Assembly (NCBI GenBank): GCA_015494065.1
Contig: WGCA01000016.1
Coordinates: 1-64,000, forward strand
Length of the DNA stretch: 64,000 nt
Direction: 5' to 3'
Source: Thermodesulfobacteriaceae bacterium
GTDB taxonomy: Bacteria > Desulfobacterota > Thermodesulfobacteria > Thermodesulfobacteriales > Thermodesulfatatoraceae
Part shown: positions 60,278 through 64,000 of the stretch, piece by piece
How positions within the stretch are numbered: position 1 is the first letter of the stretch
How the letters are laid out: each line of letters opens with the position of its first letter
Notes under the pieces: model-generated
Seen by the model: the letters and a program-made list of their open reading frames with translations, nothing else
Databases searched by the model: none
What the model was told of the DNA's origin: nothing
Made by a program: the position numbers and the translations under genes

Positions 60278-62353
60278 CTATTTAAGCTCAAGGGTCAAAG
60301 AAAAGCCCTTATTCTGGTTTTTAGAAAGGGCAAGGGGCCAGAAAGGCATGAAAGCCAAACCCTGGACGGTGAGGTCATAACCGGCTTCTGATTGACTCAC
60401 CGTCTTTACCGGAAATAGGAAAAAGTTGGTCCTTTGAGGCAGGCTTATCCGGAGATGCTCTAAGGGGTGGTGAAAGACAAAATTTTGCCCTACCCCTTCT
60501 TTGGGTTCACGCCAGGAAAAGTCCTTTCCGTCCACTAAAAAGGCCCCCTCACTGGTGGCCATAAAAAGGGGAAAGAAATTGAACTCCACCCCAAAAAAAC
60601 ACCTGGTCTCTTCTTCTGCCCGGTATTCAAGCTCGTAGTTGACCTGGAGCTTCTGGCCTCCTTCTTCGATCTTTAGCCGTTTACGCAATAGAAGGGGCCT
60701 TCTAACGGAACCCGGGGGGTAAAGGCCGCCGTCTCTAAAAAACAAGATTTCTGCCCCGGAACGGTGCCAGCGGAAAGGCTGGTTGGCAAAATCTCCCCAT
60801 TCACCAAAGTCACAGCGTACAAAATCCGCCAGACCGCGATCGGGATCAAAAAAATGCTCTATCAGGGAGTGCCTTTCATACCAGTCGTAGACTAGGGCCT
60901 CAATGACCTCCTTGGAAGGACGTTTTTTGAGGAGGTGGATACTGGAAACACCTTCTCTCTCTTCTTGCGGCCGGGCCTCTTTAAAATGCCTTATCCCTTC
61001 ATGGTAGGCCTCAAAGCGTCTGGTCAGTACGTTCTGGTAATTATGGTGGGTTTTAAAGCTGGACCACTCCTTTATTTGGCCTCCGTAAGCGGGTTTAAAG
61101 GCCAGAAAGGCCTTCTCCGAAGCCGAAATGATTTCCTCTTGGCCGTCCAAGTCTATATCCTCAGCCCAGATTTCGGGCCGTTCTCCCCGCCGTAACCTTG
61201 CCTCGGCGCTGAGCAATTTTTCCCATACGGCCCTGCGTAAATGAGGTAAATAAAGCCCCCCGAAGATACCGTGCCAATAAGCATCGTTACATTGGGCGGC
61301 CAACAAATCCAGGCGGGCTTCAGGATCAAAACGCACGCCCCGGGAAAGGGCGCTTACCTGATATACCCTCTTGTGCAAATAGTTTGATTCTGGATATTTG
61401 ACCAGAAAATTGCGCCAGTGCCCTCCCCTGATAAAGGGAGCAAACCGGGTCTTTTCGGGTTTTAGCCTTTCTTCAAGCTCAGTCAATTCGAGAATTCGTT
61501 TGGCCGGGAGAGCCCATTCTTCCATTTCTGCATAAGAGGCCGTGGGCAGGTAGGCCAGCCCCTGGGCCGGTATCCTTTCCAGGGCCTCGGCAAAGGTGAG
61601 GATCTCAATCCGGCCTTCCTCCTGCCAGCGACGGAGGGTCTTCAAAAAGGCCTCAAGCCAGCCCTTATCGTAGACCCATTCTTTTGTCCCGGGCCAGACA
61701 CCAAACTTTTCCCCGTCGTCAAAATAAATGGCCAAACGGCCACCCCTTACCTGTACGTCGTGCAGATAATTGGCCAGGCGCTCTATCGGCCAGAAAGGGA
61801 TGGCGTAGCGCAGGGTCTCATCAATAGGGAAGACCGCGAGCCTCTTCCCTTCGGCCTCGGTAAGGTAGTAACCGTAAAGATCGTTCTTCTCAAAACCGGA
61901 CACGATAAAGTGCCGGTCATCCACCACCACGTATTTGATACCCAAAGAGACCAGATCCTCGACCAGGGCCTGTTCCCAAACCCGTTCGGTCAACCACAGG
62001 CCCACGGGTGTCTGACCGAAGTGACGTTTGAGGTAATCCTTGTGGCGCAAGATCTGTTCTTTGCGGTCTTCCCGGGGAATAACCGCCAAAATAGGCTCAA
62101 AAAAGCCGCCGCAAACCAGCTCCACCTGGCCGCGGTCCACTAGCTTCCCTAAAAGTTCAAAGGTCTTGGGATGGTGATCTTCCCACCAGCGGAGCAAAAT
62201 CCCACTCACGTGGACACTAAAGCGAAAATGGGAGTGCGCCAGGGCCTTTTTGAAAAAGGGATAATAGCTTTCGTCGGTCAGCTTTTCGATTACATGGTCA
62301 AAATTACCCAAAGGCTGGTGGTTATGAATACCGAAAACAAAAGGCAACCCCAT
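60278..62353 (-). CDS. GH57 4-alpha-glucanotransferase/amylase-like protein
   Basis: Glycoside hydrolase family 57 enzyme of 691 residues, acting on alpha-1,4-glucans (starch, glycogen). Seen: FGIHNHQPLGNFDHVIEKL at the start, GFFEPILAVIPREDRKEQIL, VGLWLTERVWEQALVEDL with the nucleophile Glu near residue 124, IYFDDGEKFGVWPGTKEWVY with the acid/base Asp near residue 210, and a long C-terminal DUF1926-like domain. This layout is that of Thermococcus-type 4-alpha-glucanotransferase. GH57 enzymes of this type are common in thermophiles. It has no signal peptide, so it acts on intracellular glycogen or maltodextrin. Confidence 0.93.
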   Translation of the reverse strand: MGLPFVFGIHNHQPLGNFDHVIEKLTDESYYPFFKKALAHSHFRFSVHVSGILLRWWEDHHPKTFELLGKLVDRGQVELVCGGFFEPILAVIPREDRKEQILRHKDYLKRHFGQTPVGLWLTERVWEQALVEDLVSLGIKYVVVDDRHFIVSGFEKNDLYGYYLTEAEGKRLAVFPIDETLRYAIPFWPIERLANYLHDVQVRGGRLAIYFDDGEKFGVWPGTKEWVYDKGWLEAFLKTLRRWQEEGRIEILTFAEALERIPAQGLAYLPTASYAEMEEWALPAKRILELTELEERLKPEKTRFAPFIRGGHWRNFLVKYPESNYLHKRVYQVSALSRGVRFDPEARLDLLAAQCNDAYWHGIFGGLYLPHLRRAVWEKLLSAEARLRRGERPEIWAEDIDLDGQEEIISASEKAFLAFKPAYGGQIKEWSSFKTHHNYQNVLTRRFEAYHEGIRHFKEARPQEEREGVSSIHLLKKRPSKEVIEALVYDWYERHSLIEHFFDPDRGLADFVRCDFGEWGDFANQPFRWHRSGAEILFFRDGGLYPPGSVRRPLLLRKRLKIEEGGQKLQVNYELEYRAEEETRCFFGVEFNFFPLFMATSEGAFLVDGKDFSWREPKEGVGQNFVFHHPLEHLRISLPQRTNFFLFPVKTVSQSEAGYDLTVQGLAFMPFWPLALSKNQNKGFSLTLELK

Positions 62354-62361
62354 AAAACCTC

Positions 62362-63273
62362 CTAACTGCGGGGGATCTCAAGCATCCGGGCCACGGCCCG
62401 GTAGGCACGCTTTCTAATATCCTCAGGCACCTTGACTACTGGGGACAAGGTCTCAAGGGCCCGCTTTAGGTCCTCCAGGGATATGATCTTCATGGCCTTA
62501 CAAAGCATCTTTTCGGAGGCAGGGTAAAACTCTTTATCGGGGTTTTGTTTTTTAAGAGGGTAGAGAAGCCCCACCTCCGTGCCCACGATGAATTCCCTGG
62601 CCTCACTCTCCCTGGCAAACCTGAGCATACCGCTGGTGGAACGCACCGCGTCCGCCAGGTCTATCACCTCTGGCCGACACTCAGGATGAGCCATAAAGAC
62701 CGCCCGCGGATGGGCCTCTTTGGCCTTTTTGACTTCTTCTACCGTAAGGATATCGTGGAAGGGACAAAAGCCTTCGTGAAAATAGATCTTCTTATCCGGG
62801 AAAAAGCGCTGGGTATACCGGGCCAGATTCATGTCAGGCAAAAAGATGATCTCCTTGGCCGCGAGAGACTTGACCACATTTATAGAATTGGCCGAGGTAC
62901 AACAGATATCAGAAATGGCCTTTATTTCCACGTAAGAATTGACGTAGGTTACCACTGGGGCCTTGGGATATTTGGCTTTCAAAGCCTCTACGTCTTCTAC
63001 GGTGATCATGTCTGCCATCTCACAGCCCGCTTCTGGCCGGGGAAAGACCACCAGCTTGTCCGGACAAATGATGGCCGCGGTCTCCGCCATGAACCGCACT
63101 CCGCAAAAGACGATCACTTCCGCCTCGGTCTGCGCCGCCTTCAAAGAAAGCTCCAGGGAATCTCCCGTAAGGTCCGCCACGTCCTGGATCTCAGGGGGCT
63201 GGTAATTGTGGGCCAAAATGATGGCCTTCTTTTCCCGGGCCAGGGCCCTTATTTCCTGCTGGAGTTCACGCAT
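62362..63273 (-). CDS. nadA: Quinolinate synthase
   Basis: NAD synthesis enzyme of 303 residues with a [4Fe-4S] cluster. Seen: AIILAHNYQPPEIQDVADL, DSLELSLKAAQTEAEVIVFC, HEGFCPFHDILTVEEV, and cysteines in DICCTSANSINVV and EKMLCKAMKIISLEDL that, with an earlier cysteine, ligate the cluster. NadB and NadC are not in the window. It starts 4 nt after the lolA stop; a 4-gene strand lolA-nadA-GH57 is possible. Confidence 0.97.
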   Translation of the reverse strand: MRELQQEIRALAREKKAIILAHNYQPPEIQDVADLTGDSLELSLKAAQTEAEVIVFCGVRFMAETAAIICPDKLVVFPRPEAGCEMADMITVEDVEALKAKYPKAPVVTYVNSYVEIKAISDICCTSANSINVVKSLAAKEIIFLPDMNLARYTQRFFPDKKIYFHEGFCPFHDILTVEEVKKAKEAHPRAVFMAHPECRPEVIDLADAVRSTSGMLRFARESEAREFIVGTEVGLLYPLKKQNPDKEFYPASEKMLCKAMKIISLEDLKRALETLSPVVKVPEDIRKRAYRAVARMLEIPRS

Positions 63274-63277
63274 AACC

Positions 63278-63931
63278 TCACCTCTCTTTTATAATTTCTG
63301 TCCCTTGAGGCGGGACAAAGCGGAAGAGCTCAGGGGATAAGGTGACATTTCGCTTGAGATTCAAAAACCGTATCTTGGTAAGGTTACCCAGCTGATCCCA
63401 AAACCAGATCTCTTTGATCTCCCCGGTCCGGGGATCGGCAACCAGGGTCAATCTAGCCACCTGGGGATTGGTCTCCCGTGGCGTTAAACTCAAAGCCACC
63501 AGGCCGGAAGGCAATTTTTCACAGGAGACTATCACAAAATCCTTCAAAAGATTACCCTTCCCTGTCATAAAACCCAGAGTTACCTTCGGGGAGAGCGCCC
63601 GACCGGTGGGAAAAATCATCACCTGTTTCTCTTCAGGGCTGTAAACGTAGACGTTGAGCTGGTCCACCACGATGAGCAATTTCTCGGGCCAGGAATATTC
63701 CCAGCGCATGAGCCCTGGCCTTTGGAAATATACTTTTCCTTTAGAAAGCCTGACTTCAGCCCCCCGGCGCCAGTGGACTTCCTGTTCGAATTCCCCGGCA
63801 AAACTTCGGGTATCCTCGTAATATTGCTGGATACGGGCGGCTATCTCCTGAGCGTTTAAGGCCCAGAGGGCCTTAACGCTCAGGACGCACCAAAACAGGG
63901 CGAGGGCGAACACCATCTGACGGCCCAACAA
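63278..63931 (-). CDS. lolA: Outer membrane lipoprotein carrier protein LolA
   Basis: Periplasmic chaperone, 217 residues, moving lipoproteins from the inner to the outer membrane. Seen: a hydrophobic signal (VFALALFWCVLSVKALWA), then IAARIQQYYEDTRSFAGEFE, GKVYFQRPGLMRWEYSWPE, GFMTGKGNLLKDFVIVSC, and C-terminal NLTKIRFLNLKRNVTLSPEL. The gene start is inside the 3' end of ftsK (59-nt overlap). TTG 63931 or 63928 follows AAGGAGG; the ATG at 63916 is a possible alternative. Confidence 0.92.
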   Translation of the reverse strand: MLGRQMVFALALFWCVLSVKALWALNAQEIAARIQQYYEDTRSFAGEFEQEVHWRRGAEVRLSKGKVYFQRPGLMRWEYSWPEKLLIVVDQLNVYVYSPEEKQVMIFPTGRALSPKVTLGFMTGKGNLLKDFVIVSCEKLPSGLVALSLTPRETNPQVARLTLVADPRTGEIKEIWFWDQLGNLTKIRFLNLKRNVTLSPELFRFVPPQGTEIIKER

Positions 63932-64000
63932 TCCCCTCCTTTTCCATCCGTTCTATCATACGGGCGGCACGGTTATACCCCACCCGCAACCTGCGCTGAA
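63873..64000 (-). CDS. ftsK: FtsK C-terminal gamma domain, partial at window edge
   Basis: The minus-strand frame that runs in from the right edge reads QRRLRVGYNRAARMIERM followed by EKEGIVGPSDGVRPR and ends at 63873. This is the DNA-reading winged-helix gamma domain of FtsK, which recognises KOPS and activates XerD. Only about 41 codons are in the window; the rest lies beyond. FtsK is the double-stranded DNA translocase at the division septum. Its 3' end overlaps lolA by 59 nt. Confidence 0.93.
   Translation of the reverse strand, partial: QRRLRVGYNRAARMIERMEKEGIVGPSDGVRPRPVLVRPER

Overview
The window looks like a piece of chromosome from a Gram-negative, probably thermophilic, anaerobic bacterium. 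My best guess is the Thermodesulfobacteria or a deep Desulfobacterota relative. The pointers are an outer-membrane toolkit (LolA, TolC, lipoprotein), a fused siroheme decarboxylase of the alternative haem route used by many sulfate reducers, a family-57 4-alpha-glucanotransferase, an archaeal-type methionine adenosyltransferase, and PEP-CTERM sorting. The taxon is inferred from gene content, not from a marker-gene search. No rRNA, tRNA, CRISPR array or complete transposase gene was seen.

Layout. 1-2370: a clearly AT-rich patch with two PEP-CTERM proteins and palindromic repeat DNA. 2374-16844: a deacetylase, a PurS-PurS-PurL fusion, a helicase/nuclease pair of AddA type, an SLC13/RCK transporter, a DUF4139 protein, an orphan DNA-repair-like radical SAM protein, a protein with an internal duplication, an RluB-type pseudouridine synthase and a PHP phosphoesterase. 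17016-25667: stress and redox genes (two universal stress proteins, two thioredoxin-reductase-like flavoproteins with complementary missing motifs, a soluble PAS histidine kinase, YacG, an MBL hydrolase) plus a minus-strand operon with a CGGC protein, Xth, an M42 peptidase and an unknown protein. 25651-29222: Ugd, a lipoprotein, HisB, a small AT-hook protein and a TetR regulator. 29223-29683: a repeat-bearing spacer. 29684-37439: a PurD-PurE fusion, an EamA protein, a ChlI/ChlD-like AAA+ pair, TrpG-TrpE and PgsA. 37468-43426: a third PEP-CTERM gene, siroheme decarboxylase and an EmrA-EmrB-TolC efflux operon. 43371-54494: Sua5, UvrB, FKBP, a frameshifted archaeal-type MAT, ValS, prepilin peptidase with PilZ, a beta-CASP nuclease, an RlmL-like methyltransferase and a cupin. 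54495-54946: a spacer with a long palindromic MITE-like element. 54947-64000: ArgF, an AddB-like nuclease, TrpC, two small membrane proteins, GH57, NadA, LolA and the 3' end of ftsK, which is cut by the window edge.

How genes fit together. The two halves of an AddAB-type double-strand-break repair nuclease lie about 45 kb apart. Purine synthesis is represented by two fusion proteins (PurSSL and PurDE). Tryptophan genes are split between trpEG and trpC. Many neighbours overlap by 1-4 nt (ATGA, GTGA, TGATG), which suggests translational coupling. All three PEP-CTERM genes carry a -24/-12 (sigma-54) promoter 34-39 nt before their start codon. This is the most coherent regulatory signal in the window and suggests a small RpoN-controlled surface regulon.

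Most genes are housekeeping. Points worth a second look are the sigma-54/PEP-CTERM link, two palindromic repeat families, the duplicated unknown protein at 14091-15194, the frameshifted MAT, the split AddA, the two purine fusions and the paired flavoproteins. I found no clear new defence or mobile system.
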